From CAZEVY01 sp964515555 (GTDB taxonomy: Bacteria > Acidobacteriota > Terriglobia > Bryobacterales > Bryobacteraceae), in assembly GCA_964515555.1 (NCBI GenBank), contig CAZEVY010000064.1, forward strand, positions 1-30,350: DNA of 30,350 bases, read 5' to 3'. Under the pieces are notes generated by a model that had not been told where the DNA came from, made no database searches, and worked only from the letters and a program-made list of their open reading frames with translations. This document shows positions 15,141 through 23,709 of the stretch, one piece after another. The number at the start of each line of letters is the position of its first letter. The first letter of the stretch is position 1. A program made the position numbers and the translations under genes.

Positions 15141-16801
15141 ATGCGCCCGCGCCGCTGGCTGCCGCTCGTCTGCGCCCTGGCCGCTGCGGCGCAGTCGCCG
15201 CCCGAGGCCGCGCGGCAGTGGCGCGCGGCGCACGAACGCGCCATCGTCGACGAGTACCTGGCGCTGCTGGCGATCCCGAACGTCGCCAGCAACGTCGGGG
15301 ACATGCGGCGCAACGCCGCCCACATATCGGCGATGTTCGCCCGGCGCGGCATCGCGACGAAGCTGCTCGAGGCCGGCGGCGCGCCGCCCGCCATCTACGC
15401 CGAGGTGAAGACGCCCGGCGCGAAGCAGACCGTCGTCTTCTATGCGCACTACGACGGGCAGCCGGTCGAGCCGTCGCGTTGGGCGTCGGGCGATCCGTTT
15501 CGTCCCGAGCTGCGCAGCGCCGCGCTCGAGCGCGACGGGCGCGTGATCCCGCTGCCTGCGGCCGGCCAGCCCTTCGATCCGGAGTGGCGCATCTACGCCC
15601 GCTCGGCGGGCGACGACAAGGCGCCCATCGTCGCCTGGCTGGCGGCGCTCGAAGCGCTGCGCGCCGCGCGCGTACCGCTCAGGAGCAACCTGAAGTTCTT
15701 CCTCGACGGCGAGGAGGAGGCCGGCTCGGATCATCTGGGGGAGATCGTCAAGGCGCACCGCGACCTCCTCGCCGGCGACGTGTGGATCTTCTGCGACGGC
15801 CCGGTGCATCAGAACCGCACGCAGCAGATCGCCTTCGGCGCGCGGGGCGTCACCGGCGTCAACCTGACGGTCTACGGCCCGCGCCGCGAGCTGCACAGCG
15901 GCCACTACGGCAACTGGGCGCCGAACCCGGCCATGATGCTGGCGCAACTGGTGGCGTCCATGAAAGACGTCGACGGCCGCGTGCTCATCGAAGGCTTCTA
16001 CGACCGCGTCGAGCCCCTCAGCGACACCGAGAAGCGCGCCATCGCCGAGGCGCCGCGGTTCGACGACGATCTCCGGCGCGAGCTATGGCTGGCGCGCACC
16101 GAGAACGGAGGACGGCGGCTCGACGATCTGATCAATCAGCCGGCGCTCAACGTGCGCGGCCTGGCGAGCGCGACGGTCGGCGCGCAGTCGCGCAACGTGA
16201 TCCCCTCATCGGCGGCGGCGTCGATCGACATCCGCCTCGTCAAGGGGCTCGACCATCGCACGGCCGTGCGGCTGCTCGCCGAGCACGTGATGCGGCAGGG
16301 CTACTTCCTGGTGGAAGCGGAGCCGGACGAGCGCACCCGCCTGGCGCATCCTCGCGTCGCCCGCATCCAGGCCGAGGGCGGCTACAACGCCGTGCGCACA
16401 TCGATGGACCTGGAGATCTCGCGGCGCGTGCTGAAGGCGGTGGAGTCGGCGCGCGGCGTGGTGATTCGTCTGCCGACGCTCGGCGGGAGCCTTCNNNNNN
16501 NNNNNNNNNNNNNNNNNNNNNNNNNNNNNNNNNNNNNNNNNNNNNNNNNNNNNNNNNNNNNNNNNNNNNNNNNNNNNNNNNNNNNNNNNNNNNNGTGGAG
16601 TCGGCGCGCGGCGTGGTGATTCGTCTGCCGACGCTCGGCGGGAGCCTTCCGCTGGGAGCCATCGTCGAGACGCTCAACGTGCCGTTCGTCATCGTGCCGA
16701 TCGCCAATCACGACAACAACCAGCACGGTCACAACGAGAACATGCGCCTGCGCAATCTCTGGGACGGGATCGAGACGATGGCGGCGTTACTGGCGATGTA
16801 G
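15141..16801 (+). CDS. Exported M20-family metallopeptidase, interrupted by an assembly gap
   Basis: A signal peptide (MRPRRWLPLVCALAAAAQS) precedes an M20 fold. Metal-site residues are visible: His103 and Asp105 in YAHYDGQP, Asp159 in AGDDKAP, Glu191/192 in DGEEEAGS, an Asp in IFCDGPV, and a C-terminal His in IANHDNNQHGHNEN. RELHSGHYG marks the lid domain. Family members are dipeptidases or carboxypeptidases. The gene holds 100 Ns (16495-16594) flanked by identical 55-bp copies. As written, the span is not a multiple of three; removing the Ns and one copy gives one continuous frame of 501 residues through SLPLGAIVETLNVPFVIVP to the TAG at 16799-16801. It should not be called a pseudogene on this evidence. 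Confidence 0.9.
16440..16494 (+). repeat. 55-bp copy flanking the N gap, left
   Basis: Identical base for base to 16595-16649 on the other side of the Ns. It begins GTGGAGTCGGCGCGC and ends GGGAGCCTTC. Most likely an unmerged overlap of two contigs, not a biological repeat. Confidence 0.9.
16495..16594. other. 100-N scaffold gap
   Basis: Exactly 100 Ns, the usual placeholder for a gap of unknown size. The flanks overlap by 55 bp, so the true gap length is probably negative (-55) and no sequence is missing. Confidence 0.95.
16595..16649 (+). repeat. 55-bp copy flanking the N gap, right
   Basis: Second copy of 16440-16494. The sequence after it (from 16650) continues the peptidase frame that was left at 16494. 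Confidence 0.9.
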
Positions 16802-16815
16802 GCGGGGCGGCCCGT

Positions 16816-17097
16816 CTACGACGGCTTCTCGACCCGCAGCTCGTTGATGACCTGCTTGACGCCCTTGATCTTCTTCGTCAGCTTGTCGGCCTTGCTCTTG
16901 GCGCGCGCCGAGTCCACGCGCCCGCGCAGCGTCACTACGCCCTCGCGGACGCCGATCTGGATATCTCCGCCCTTCACTTCCGCGTCGGCCGTCAGCCGGA
17001 TGCGCACCTGGTCGTAGAGGTAGTTGTCGGAAACGGGCGCCTTCTGCGCCAGCGCCGCGGCCGCCGCGAGCATCGCCAATACCATCCGCCGCGTCAT
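16816..17097 (-). CDS. Secreted BON-domain protein
   Basis: 93 residues. A signal peptide (about 1-17, MTRRMVLAMLAAAAALAQ) leads into one BON domain (about 25-90): LYDQVRIRLTADAEV, GVVTLRGRVDS, AKADKLTKK-like helix, GVKQVINELRV. BON domains bind phospholipid or other envelope ligands, as in OsmY. The ATG lies 3 bp after the era stop, so it is the last gene of the phoH-era transcript. It ends 14 bp from the convergent M20 peptidase. Confidence 0.88.
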   Translation of the reverse strand: MTRRMVLAMLAAAAALAQKAPVSDNYLYDQVRIRLTADAEVKGGDIQIGVREGVVTLRGRVDSARAKSKADKLTKKIKGVKQVINELRVEKPS

Positions 17098-17100
17098 ATC

Positions 17101-18018
17101 TCAATCTACTCCCGCCATCGACTTCCAGTCCAGTTCGCGCAGGAACGCCCGGCTGCGCCGCCAGTCCGCGCGGACCTTGACGAACAACTCCAGGTGGATC
17201 TTCCGGCCGAGCAGCGCCTCCAGCTCCCGCCGCGCCTCGATGCCGATGTGCTTCAACACCGCGCCCTTCGCGCCGATCACGATGGCCTTCTGTCCCGGCT
17301 TCTCGACGACGATGGCCGCGGAGATGCGCAGCAGCCTGCCCGACTCCTCCCACTTCTCCACGATCACCGCCACGGCGTGCGGCACTTCCTGTTGTGTGGC
17401 CGCGAGAATCTTCTCGCGCACGATCTCGCCCGCGAGGAACCGCTCGGGCTGGTCGGTGACGTGATCCGGCGGGAAGTATCGCGGACCCTCGGGCAGCCGC
17501 GCGACGATCGCCGCCGTCAGGCCGTCGAGTCCCTCGCCGGTGCGCGCCGAGACCGGGAGGCACCCGGCGAATTCGTGCATGGCGCGATAACGGTCGATCA
17601 GAGGCAGCAGCGGGGACTTGTCGCGCAGGCGGTCGATTTTATTGAGGGCGAGCAGCACGGGCGCGCCCGCGGTCTTCAGCATCTCGACGGCCTCAGCGTC
17701 CTCGTCGCGATAAGGCGCCGCAGCGTCCGCCACCAGCACCAGCAGATCGCGGCCGGCGAGCGCCTCGCGCACCGACTCCATCATGCGCTCGTTGAGCGGC
17801 GTGCGCGGGCGGTGCATCCCGGGAGTATCCAGAAAAACGATCTGGGCGTCGTCACGCGTCAGCACTCCCTGAATCGACGTGCGCGTGGTCTGCGGCTTGG
17901 CGGAGACGATCGCCAGGCGCGTCCCCACCAGCGCGTTGAGCATGGTCGACTTGCCGGTGTTGGGACGCCCCACCAGCGACACGAAGCCCGAGACGTGCCG
18001 CGGCTCACTCGGCGGCAT
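17101..18018 (-). CDS. era: GTPase Era
   Basis: 305 residues. Essential GTPase for 16S rRNA 3' end maturation and 30S assembly. G1 is GRPNTGKST (17-25), G3 is DTPGMH, G4 is NKID and G5 is SAR; the KH domain follows (KAIVIGAKGAVLKHIG). ATG 18018 is selected because GGGAGGA stands just upstream and family homology begins at HVSGFVSLVG; the open frame extends 23 codons further. It overlaps the end of the CorC gene by 14 bp. Its neighbourhood (phoH, ybeY, corC) is the conserved rRNA-processing/envelope cluster. Confidence 0.97.
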   Translation of the reverse strand: MPPSEPRHVSGFVSLVGRPNTGKSTMLNALVGTRLAIVSAKPQTTRTSIQGVLTRDDAQIVFLDTPGMHRPRTPLNERMMESVREALAGRDLLVLVADAAAPYRDEDAEAVEMLKTAGAPVLLALNKIDRLRDKSPLLPLIDRYRAMHEFAGCLPVSARTGEGLDGLTAAIVARLPEGPRYFPPDHVTDQPERFLAGEIVREKILAATQQEVPHAVAVIVEKWEESGRLLRISAAIVVEKPGQKAIVIGAKGAVLKHIGIEARRELEALLGRKIHLELFVKVRADWRRSRAFLRELDWKSMAGVD

Positions 18019-19273
18019 TCGTCCTCCCGGCCAGGCGCGCGACGCGGACGGATTCGACGCGGCGGTCGCTCGCCGCCAGCACATCAACGCGGATGCCGTC
18101 GCGCTCGACGGATTCGCCGGCGCGCGGCACGTGACCGAGCCACTCCGCCACCAGGCCGCCGACGGTCACCGCGTCGATCTCCTCGGGAGGCGTGAAGTCG
18201 AGCATCTCGCGGAGGTGGTCGATGTCGAAGCTGCCCGACATGACGTAGGAGCCGTCGGGCTGCATGGTGAAGTCGGCCGCGGGCTCGTGCTCGTCGCGGA
18301 TCTCGCCGACGATCTCTTCGACGACGTCCTCCATGGTGGCGAGGCCGGCGGTCTTTCCGAATTCGTCGACGACGATGGCCATGTGCGCGCCCTGGCGCTG
18401 CATCTCGCGCAACAGGTCGTGGACGGACTTGGCCTCGGGCACGAAGGGAACGGGCCGCATGACTTCGCGGACGGTGCTGTACTGGCGCTCCTTGTACTCG
18501 CGCTCGAACATGTCGCGCACGTGCACGAAACCGACGATCTGGTCGATGGAGCCTTCGAAGACGGGAATCCGCGAGTATTGTTCGTGGATCACCAGCCGCC
18601 GCAGGGCTTCCAGCGTCGCCTGGGCCGAGATGGCGACGATCTGCGTGCGCGGCGTCATCACCTCGCGCACGGTCTTGTCGCCGAAGGCCACCACCGACTG
18701 GATCAGCTTGCGGTCGCCCTCTTCGATGAGTCCTTCCTCGGCGCCGGCGTCGATGAGGGCGTCGATATCGCCGTCGGGCGTGGCGCCCTCGGCGGGCTTC
18801 TCCTCGCCGTTGGACGGGTCGGCGAGCGATTGCAGGAACGCGAGCACCGCGAGTGGCGGGCGCGCCATCAACGCCAGCAGCCGCAGGAACGGCGCCCACG
18901 GGATGAGCCATTCCGCCGAGGTCCGCTGGTAGAGCATGTACGGCACGACGTGCGCCGCCAGCATCATGCCCAGCCATCCGAACAGAATCGCCTCCACCCA
19001 GATGCGCCAGTAGACGTCGTCGGCGGAGACGGCGGCGGCGAAGGCGAGCATGCTGAGCAGGAGCATCATGGTGTGGCGGATGAGCGAGAAGGTCATGGCG
19101 CCGTGATCGCCCTTGAGCGCCAGCATGGCCTCGTAGGAGTCCTTGAAGAACTCCAGCGCCGGTTGCTCGCGCGGCCGCAGCCGCAGCGACTCGCGGTACA
19201 GAAGGTGCACGAACGACACCACCACCAGCACGACGCTCAGCGGCAGAATCGCCAGAATCAGCGCCAGCGTCAT
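18005..19273 (-). CDS. HlyC/CorC-family CBS-domain membrane protein
   Basis: 422 residues. An N-terminal CNNM/DUF21-like membrane region with about four hydrophobic segments (1-25, 62-85, 92-113, 125-150) is followed by an acidic linker, a CBS pair (about 205-325: VREVMTPRTQIVAIS, YSRIPVFEGSIDQIVGFVH, VREVMRPVPFVPE, MAIVVDEFGKTAGLATMEDV) and a CorC/HlyC domain. Relatives affect magnesium or cobalt efflux or undecaprenyl-phosphate recycling; the transported species is not defined by sequence. It overlaps ybeY by 4 bp (start) and era by 14 bp (end). Confidence 0.93.
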   Translation of the reverse strand: MTLALILAILPLSVVLVVVSFVHLLYRESLRLRPREQPALEFFKDSYEAMLALKGDHGAMTFSLIRHTMMLLLSMLAFAAAVSADDVYWRIWVEAILFGWLGMMLAAHVVPYMLYQRTSAEWLIPWAPFLRLLALMARPPLAVLAFLQSLADPSNGEEKPAEGATPDGDIDALIDAGAEEGLIEEGDRKLIQSVVAFGDKTVREVMTPRTQIVAISAQATLEALRRLVIHEQYSRIPVFEGSIDQIVGFVHVRDMFEREYKERQYSTVREVMRPVPFVPEAKSVHDLLREMQRQGAHMAIVVDEFGKTAGLATMEDVVEEIVGEIRDEHEPAADFTMQPDGSYVMSGSFDIDHLREMLDFTPPEEIDAVTVGGLVAEWLGHVPRAGESVERDGIRVDVLAASDRRVESVRVARLAGRTNAAE

Positions 19274-19725
19274 CGCCGCGCTCCCGTGCCACGCTCGGTC
19301 AGCGCGAGCGGCAGTCCCAACTCGCGGCGCCAGCGCTTCTCAACGCGCCGCATGCGGCCGCCGTCGCGCTCGTGGTCCATGCCCATCAGGTGCAGAACGC
19401 CGTGCAGCAGCAGCACGCCGATCTCCCGGTCGACGCCGTGGCCCAGCGCGCGCGCCTGCGCGCGGGCGCGGTCGGCCGAGATCGCCACTTCGCCGAGAGC
19501 GCCGTCGGCCGCCGGTGAAGGGAACGAGAGCACGTCGGCGGGATAGTCGCGCTGGAGGAACCGGCGATTCAGCGCCAGCAGCCGGCGGTCGTCGGCGACC
19601 AGGCACGTGAACGAACGGCCGCCCGTGACGTCGCGGGCCAGGCGCTGCACGAAGCTCCGCAGCCAGCGGCGGTCGAGGCCGCGCCCGGCGCGATGGAGAA
19701 TAAGCGGAGGCTCGGTCGCGGACAT
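19270..19725 (-). CDS. ybeY: Endoribonuclease YbeY
   Basis: 151 residues. The zinc motif HGVLHLMGMDH has the three histidines at 108, 112 and 118, and the upstream VLSFPSP and GEVAIS blocks are typical. YbeY acts in 16S rRNA 3' end processing and 70S quality control. It begins 8 bp after phoH and overlaps the CorC gene by 4 bp. Confidence 0.96.
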   Translation of the reverse strand: MSATEPPLILHRAGRGLDRRWLRSFVQRLARDVTGGRSFTCLVADDRRLLALNRRFLQRDYPADVLSFPSPAADGALGEVAISADRARAQARALGHGVDREIGVLLLHGVLHLMGMDHERDGGRMRRVEKRWRRELGLPLALTERGTGARR

Positions 19726-19733
19726 CGGGACGA

Positions 19734-20720
19734 TTACCTGGCCTCGGAATCGGCGGCGGGCTCGGCGGCGCGCGCGCCCGATTCCTGGTGGCGCTCGTAG
19801 GCCTTCACGATGCGCTGGACGAGGTGATGGCGCACCACGTCGCGGTCGTCGAATCCGACGAAGCAGATGCCCTCGACGCCGCGAAGTATCTCGACGGCGT
19901 CGATGAGTCCACTGCGCCGGCCGTTCGGCAGATCGATCTGCGTGAGGTCGCCGGTGACCACCATTTTCGAGTGGAAGCCCTGGCGGGTGAGGATCATCTT
20001 CATCTGCTCGGGCGTGGAGTTCTGCGCCTCGTCGAAGATGATGAAGCTGTCGTTGAGCGTGCGGCCGCGCATGAAGGCCAGCGGCGCGACCTCGATGGTG
20101 TTGCGCTCGAAGAATTTCTCGATCTTTTCGGCCTCCAGCATGTCGTAGAGCGCGTCGTAGAGCGGGCGCAGGTAGGGGTCGATTTTTTCCTGCAAAGTGC
20201 CCGGCAGGAAGCCGAGCCGCTCGCCGGCCTCGACCGCGGGCCGCGTGAGAATGATGCGCGTGATCTTCTTGTTGAGGAGCGCCGAGACGGCCATGGCGAC
20301 GGCGAGGTAGGTCTTGCCGGTGCCGGCCGGTCCGACGCCGAAGACCAGGTCGTGGCGCTCGATGGCGTCGAGGTAGACGCGCTGGTTGGGCGTCTTCGGC
20401 ATGACGGATTTCTTGCCGAACTGGCGCTGGCGGCCGCCCTCGACCAGAGAGCGGAGGCTGGACTGAGCGTCGCTGGTGACGACACGCAGGTAGCTGTTGA
20501 GGTCGCCGTTGTTGAAGGCGTGGCCCTCGCCGACGAGCGCGGCGTAGTCGTCGAGGATGGTGGCGGCGCGGCGGACGGCGGGCTCGTCGCCTTCGAGTTC
20601 GAGGGAGTCGTCGCGCAGGCGCGTGGTGACGCGCAGGTTCTGTTCGAGGAGCCGGATGTTCTCGTCGCGCGTTCCGAACAGAGATTCAATGCCGCGACTG
20701 ATGCGAACGCTGAGTTTCAT
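19734..20720 (-). CDS. phoH: PhoH-family ATPase
   Basis: 328 residues. Walker A is GPAGTGKT (130-137), Walker B FIIFDEAQN, and the motif TGDLTQIDLP follows. PhoH proteins are ATPases linked to RNA metabolism and usually sit before ybeY, as here. No purine-rich ribosome site precedes the ATG (the bases are GTTCCCCCG) and a 14-nt palindrome lies 15 nt upstream. The first gene of a five-gene unit phoH-ybeY-corC-era-BON. Confidence 0.96.
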   Translation of the reverse strand: MKLSVRISRGIESLFGTRDENIRLLEQNLRVTTRLRDDSLELEGDEPAVRRAATILDDYAALVGEGHAFNNGDLNSYLRVVTSDAQSSLRSLVEGGRQRQFGKKSVMPKTPNQRVYLDAIERHDLVFGVGPAGTGKTYLAVAMAVSALLNKKITRIILTRPAVEAGERLGFLPGTLQEKIDPYLRPLYDALYDMLEAEKIEKFFERNTIEVAPLAFMRGRTLNDSFIIFDEAQNSTPEQMKMILTRQGFHSKMVVTGDLTQIDLPNGRRSGLIDAVEILRGVEGICFVGFDDRDVVRHHLVQRIVKAYERHQESGARAAEPAADSEAR

Positions 20721-20734
20721 CGGGGGAACGCGGG

Positions 20735-20748
20735 CCGGGCCGGCCCGG
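20735..20748 (-). promoter_or_regulatory. GC palindrome in the phoH leader
   Basis: CCGGGCCGGCCCGG is a perfect 14-nt palindrome between the predicted promoter and the phoH start. In RNA it could fold as a 5-bp stem with a CCGG loop close to where the ribosome binds. Confidence 0.4.
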
Positions 20749-20793
20749 TACGGGCTTTCCGCTGGCGCGGAACAGGGGCCAACATCTGAGGGG

Positions 20794-20802
20794 AGTATAG
20801 CA
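20794..20802 (-). promoter_or_regulatory. Extended -10 promoter of the phoH operon
   Basis: TGCTATACT on the minus strand (hexamer TATACT, 20794-20799), 74 nt before the phoH ATG. There is no clear -35, as expected for the extended -10 type. It is identical to the element before the LytTR regulator. Confidence 0.6.
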
Positions 20803-21172
20803 TGGGCGGCGGCGCGATCGCGAGGATTCCAAAAAGCGTTGCCCTATTGCTGCTCACTTGCTGCCAGAGGTCGCGCCGGCGAGCCTCGAGGGGTCGACCC
20901 GACGTGGAATCCGGAGGGGCCGGGGTCGCTTCGCGGGTTCTCGATTCACATTACCGCGGCTTCGGGCGGGGCGCCCGGCGGGATGGCCGCCATGGCATTG
21001 AATTCCCTGGGGATTCCGAGACCGAAAATGCCGTGACCGAGCTGAAAGCCCAATCGGGCGGCTCGTCCGGACTCACTCATCACTAGCTCGACCAATGCAG
21101 GATCGGTTTCTCCAGACCGCAACTTGCGGATCACATCCTCTTAGCGTAGGCGGATTCTTGCAGAGCATGCGA
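20803..21172. other. Region between the phoH promoter and the DUF4265 gene, no firm gene
   Basis: About 370 bp. On the plus strand, an ATG at 20802 with GGGGAG before it opens 94 codons with a hydrophobic start (SVALLLLTCC), but the rest is Arg-rich and looks non-coding. On the minus strand a 62-codon frame starts at GTG 21134. Neither is recognised. Base composition falls from core-like to lower GC toward 21172. It could contain the remains of a degraded gene. Confidence 0.5.
20946..21134 (-). CDS. Possible small protein downstream of the DUF4265 gene
   Basis: 62 codons from GTG 21134, 38 bp after the DUF4265 stop on the same strand. The residue mix (LRSGETDPALVELVMSESG) looks more protein-like than antisense frames, but I recognise no domain. 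AGAGG is only 2 nt from the GTG; TTG 21122 is an alternative start. It could be a gene fragment. Confidence 0.25.
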   Translation of the reverse strand: MIRKLRSGETDPALVELVMSESGRAARLGFQLGHGIFGLGIPREFNAMAAIPPGAPPEAAVM

Positions 21173-21661
21173 TTATTCGCGGACGACAGGATGCCCACAG
21201 TGGGCTTCCTGGAAACCCCAGATTCCAGCCTTCTCGCCGGCATCAAGCAGCGCATAGGTCTTGTAGATATCCACTTCGGGTGGAACATCTACAGCAAAAA
21301 GGCGAGAGCTGCATCTCTCGTACGTACAGCCAATCTCATCTAGCGGTTGCCAATATGGTAGCCACTGATCTTCAGCAATCCCGTCCTGGGTGATGAACCG
21401 GTACGTCGAGTACCCTCCGCGACGCTCAACGCGATCAAAGAAGAGGCTGTCACTGACCAGCGAAGCTCGCACCACATCTCCGTGGCTGATCCCCATCGCG
21501 TAAAAAGGGACATTTCGCAGTCGGAATACTCCACCGCCTAACGGCTCGGCCCAAACGGATTCTGTTCTGTAGTCGTGCCAGTCTGTGGGCTGGAGCCTGA
21601 CGAAGACCATTCCCAAGGGTTCGTCGGATTCGATTTTGTGATCTGGTGCAGTGCTCATCAT
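21173..21661 (-). CDS. DUF4265 domain-containing protein
   Basis: 162 residues. The pattern matches DUF4265 as I know it: VFVRLQPTDWHDY, ESVWAEPLGGGVFRLRNVPF, GISHGDVVRA, RRGGYSTYRF, and a central CTYERCSSRLFAVDVP. Function is unknown. By hand count GC is about 57%, against about 70% in the Fe-S gene beside it, so recent acquisition is likely. The start is ATG 21661 or the adjacent ATG 21658; no good ribosome site is present. TTGACA (21726-21731) upstream could be a -35 but no well-spaced -10 follows. Confidence 0.75.
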   Translation of the reverse strand: MMSTAPDHKIESDEPLGMVFVRLQPTDWHDYRTESVWAEPLGGGVFRLRNVPFYAMGISHGDVVRASLVSDSLFFDRVERRGGYSTYRFITQDGIAEDQWLPYWQPLDEIGCTYERCSSRLFAVDVPPEVDIYKTYALLDAGEKAGIWGFQEAHCGHPVVRE

Positions 21662-21727
21662 TGCTTAGTTTTCTGGCTGCCGATGCTGCAACTCCCCTTC
21701 ATACTCGCGCGTGTCCTTGTTCCCTTG

Positions 21728-23566
21728 TCAAGATTGCAGTTTCGACAGCCGCAATCCCGCCGCCGCGATCTGCGCGATGTCGAGCAGCTTGGGCGGCGCG
21801 GGCGATATGGTCGCCAGCGCGTCGCGGAACATCGTATTGCAGAACGGGCAGGCCGTCGCGACCGTCTCGGCGCCGGTCGCGACCAGCTCCTCGGCGCGCT
21901 CGGCGCTGACGCGCTTCCCCTTCTCCTCGCCGAGAAAAGCCAGTCCCCCGCCCGCGCCGCAGCAGAACGACCGCTCGCGCGACCGGCGCGCCTCCACCAC
22001 CTCGCCGATGACCGCGCGCGGCTCGTCGACCACGCCGCGATAGCGCGAGAGGTAACACGGGTCGTGGAGGACGACGCGGCCCGCCGCGGCCTTCGGCAGC
22101 CGGTCGCGATGACGCGCGAGGAACTCGCTGTGGTGCTCGATGGGCGGGGCCTCGCCAAACTCGCGCCAGTCGGTGGAAATGGTGCGAACGCAGTGGGGAC
22201 AGATAGAAATGAGCTTCTTGACGTTCGCCAATTGCGCGAGATTCTGCTCGGCGAGCTGGCCGAACGCGAGGTCGTTGCCGAGCCGCCGCGCCGGGTCGCC
22301 CGTGCATCGCTCCTTGCGCAGCACCCCGAAGGTGACGCCGAGGTGGCGCATCAGCTTCGCTAGCGCCAGCACGATCTCGCGGCCCTGCGGATCGAGCGCG
22401 CCCATGCAGCCGAGCCACAGGCAGTACTCCTGCGTGCCGTCGTAGACCGGCAGCGCCGCCTTCTCGACGAACTTGTCGCGCTCGGCCGAGGGCATCCCCA
22501 GCGGATTTCCGTTGCGCTCCAGCGCGAGGAACAGCTTGGTCCCGTAGTCGTCCTCCCAGGCGCCCGTGTTGACGGCGCCGCGCCGCAGTCCGACGATGAG
22601 CGGCAGGTGCTGGATGCCGACCGGGCACTGGAACTCGCACGCCCCGCAGGTGGTGCACTGGAAGACGGCTTCCTGCGAGAGGTGCACGCCGAGCAGCGGC
22701 GGCTCCTGGGCGAATCCGAATTCACTCACGTGCGCGCGCAGGCCGAGAATGATTTCCTTGGGATTCAGGATCTTTCCGGTGTTATTCGCCGGGCAATGCT
22801 CGGTGCAGCGGCCGCATTCGACGCAGGAATACGCCTGCAACGCCGCGATCTGCGTGACGTCGCGCGCCGAGACCATGCCGAAATCCTCGTCGCCCGAGAG
22901 GGGCGGGATGGCGCTGAAGCCGTCGCGGCGCAGGAAGATCGTCAGCGGACTCAGCACCAGATGCAGGTGCTTGGTGTGCGGAATCAGCGGCAGAAACACG
23001 GCCAGAGCCAGGGTGTGCAGCCACCAGATGGCGCGGCCGAGCGGACCGTGGTCGCCGAGCAGGTAGTCGGCGAGATAGGTCGCCATGAGCGTGAAGATCA
23101 GCAGGGCGATGAAGCCCGATTCCGGCGACACGGCGCCCAGCGCCTTGGGGCGGACCAGGAACCGGCGCGCGGCGAGGCCGGCGATCGAGACGCCGACGGC
23201 GATGGAGAACAGCGCGGCCACGAAGAAATAGATGCGGCCGAAGAAACCATCGGGCGTCAGGAGGTCGAGGCCAAAGCCCGCGGCGACGTGGTCGACGGTG
23301 ACCAGCGCGAAGGCGCAGAAGCCCCAGAATACGAAGGCGTGCGCGATGCCGGCGAGCGGCCGCTCGCGGATCACTTTCGCCTGAAGCAGCACCTCGACGA
23401 CAAAGTCGCGGACGCGGCGGGCGACGGGGGCGAGGCGAAAGGAAGGGTCGGGCGCGGCCGCGCGGATGTTGCGCACCACGGCGCGGAATCGGCGCCAGAA
23501 TCCGTATGCGCTCGCGGCCAGGATCGCGGCGAGCAGCGCCATCTCGGCGGCGGAGCGCTCGAACAT
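21728..23566 (-). CDS. Membrane-bound heterodisulfide-reductase-like Fe-S oxidoreductase
   Basis: 612 residues. The N-terminal part (about 1-215) has about five membrane helices like the NarI/HdrE cytochrome b unit. Two ferredoxin motifs follow: CVECGRCTEHCP from Cys248 and CTTCGACEFQCPVG from Cys304. The C-terminal half has two CCG domains (CLWLGCMG, CPHCVRT, DPCYLSRYRG, FCCGAGGG, CPFCNTM). This is a fusion of HdrE- and HdrD-like parts, expected to move electrons between quinones and a thiol, flavoprotein or similar partner. The partner is not in the window. ATG 23566 is preferred over GTG 23584 because TAGAGT lies 8 nt before it. Confidence 0.88.
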   Translation of the reverse strand: MFERSAAEMALLAAILAASAYGFWRRFRAVVRNIRAAAPDPSFRLAPVARRVRDFVVEVLLQAKVIRERPLAGIAHAFVFWGFCAFALVTVDHVAAGFGLDLLTPDGFFGRIYFFVAALFSIAVGVSIAGLAARRFLVRPKALGAVSPESGFIALLIFTLMATYLADYLLGDHGPLGRAIWWLHTLALAVFLPLIPHTKHLHLVLSPLTIFLRRDGFSAIPPLSGDEDFGMVSARDVTQIAALQAYSCVECGRCTEHCPANNTGKILNPKEIILGLRAHVSEFGFAQEPPLLGVHLSQEAVFQCTTCGACEFQCPVGIQHLPLIVGLRRGAVNTGAWEDDYGTKLFLALERNGNPLGMPSAERDKFVEKAALPVYDGTQEYCLWLGCMGALDPQGREIVLALAKLMRHLGVTFGVLRKERCTGDPARRLGNDLAFGQLAEQNLAQLANVKKLISICPHCVRTISTDWREFGEAPPIEHHSEFLARHRDRLPKAAAGRVVLHDPCYLSRYRGVVDEPRAVIGEVVEARRSRERSFCCGAGGGLAFLGEEKGKRVSAERAEELVATGAETVATACPFCNTMFRDALATISPAPPKLLDIAQIAAAGLRLSKLQS

Positions 23567-23574
23567 AAGGAACG

Positions 23575-23583
23575 ACTCTACCA
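23575..23583 (-). promoter_or_regulatory. Extended -10 promoter of the Fe-S oxidoreductase gene
   Basis: TGGTAGAGT on the minus strand (hexamer TAGAGT, 23575-23580), 8 nt before ATG 23566 and 24 nt after the tRNA. No Shine-Dalgarno lies between, suggesting a near-leaderless mRNA. Confidence 0.45.
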
Positions 23584-23606
23584 CGCGCGGCGGGAATCGA
23601 AGCCAG

Positions 23607-23696
23607 TGGCGGAGAGAGAGGGATTCGAACCCTCGATAGAGTTTCCCCTATACACGCTTTCCAAGCGTGCGCCTTCAACCACTCGGCCATCTCTCC
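23607..23696 (-). tRNA. tRNA-Ser (GGA)
   Basis: A type II tRNA of 90 nt including an encoded CCA. The 5' GGAGAGA pairs with TCTCTCC at the 3' end; the anticodon stem-loop CGCTTGGAAAGCG carries GGA; the T arm is GAGGGTTCGAATCCCTC. The long variable arm (about TATAGGGGAAACTCTA) is typical of serine tRNAs. It reads UCC and UCU codons. Confidence 0.97.
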
Positions 23697-23709
23697 GATA
23701 CGCGGGGAA

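Noticed and set aside
16440..16649. A biological 55-bp direct duplication in the M20 gene
   Set aside because: The copies flank exactly 100 Ns and collapsing them restores the frame, so an assembly overlap explains it better.
20802..21086. Plus-strand 94-codon frame with GGGGAG before ATG and a hydrophobic start
   Set aside because: After about 20 residues it turns Arg-rich and random-like. Its ATG abuts the reverse-strand phoH promoter and nothing in it is recognised.
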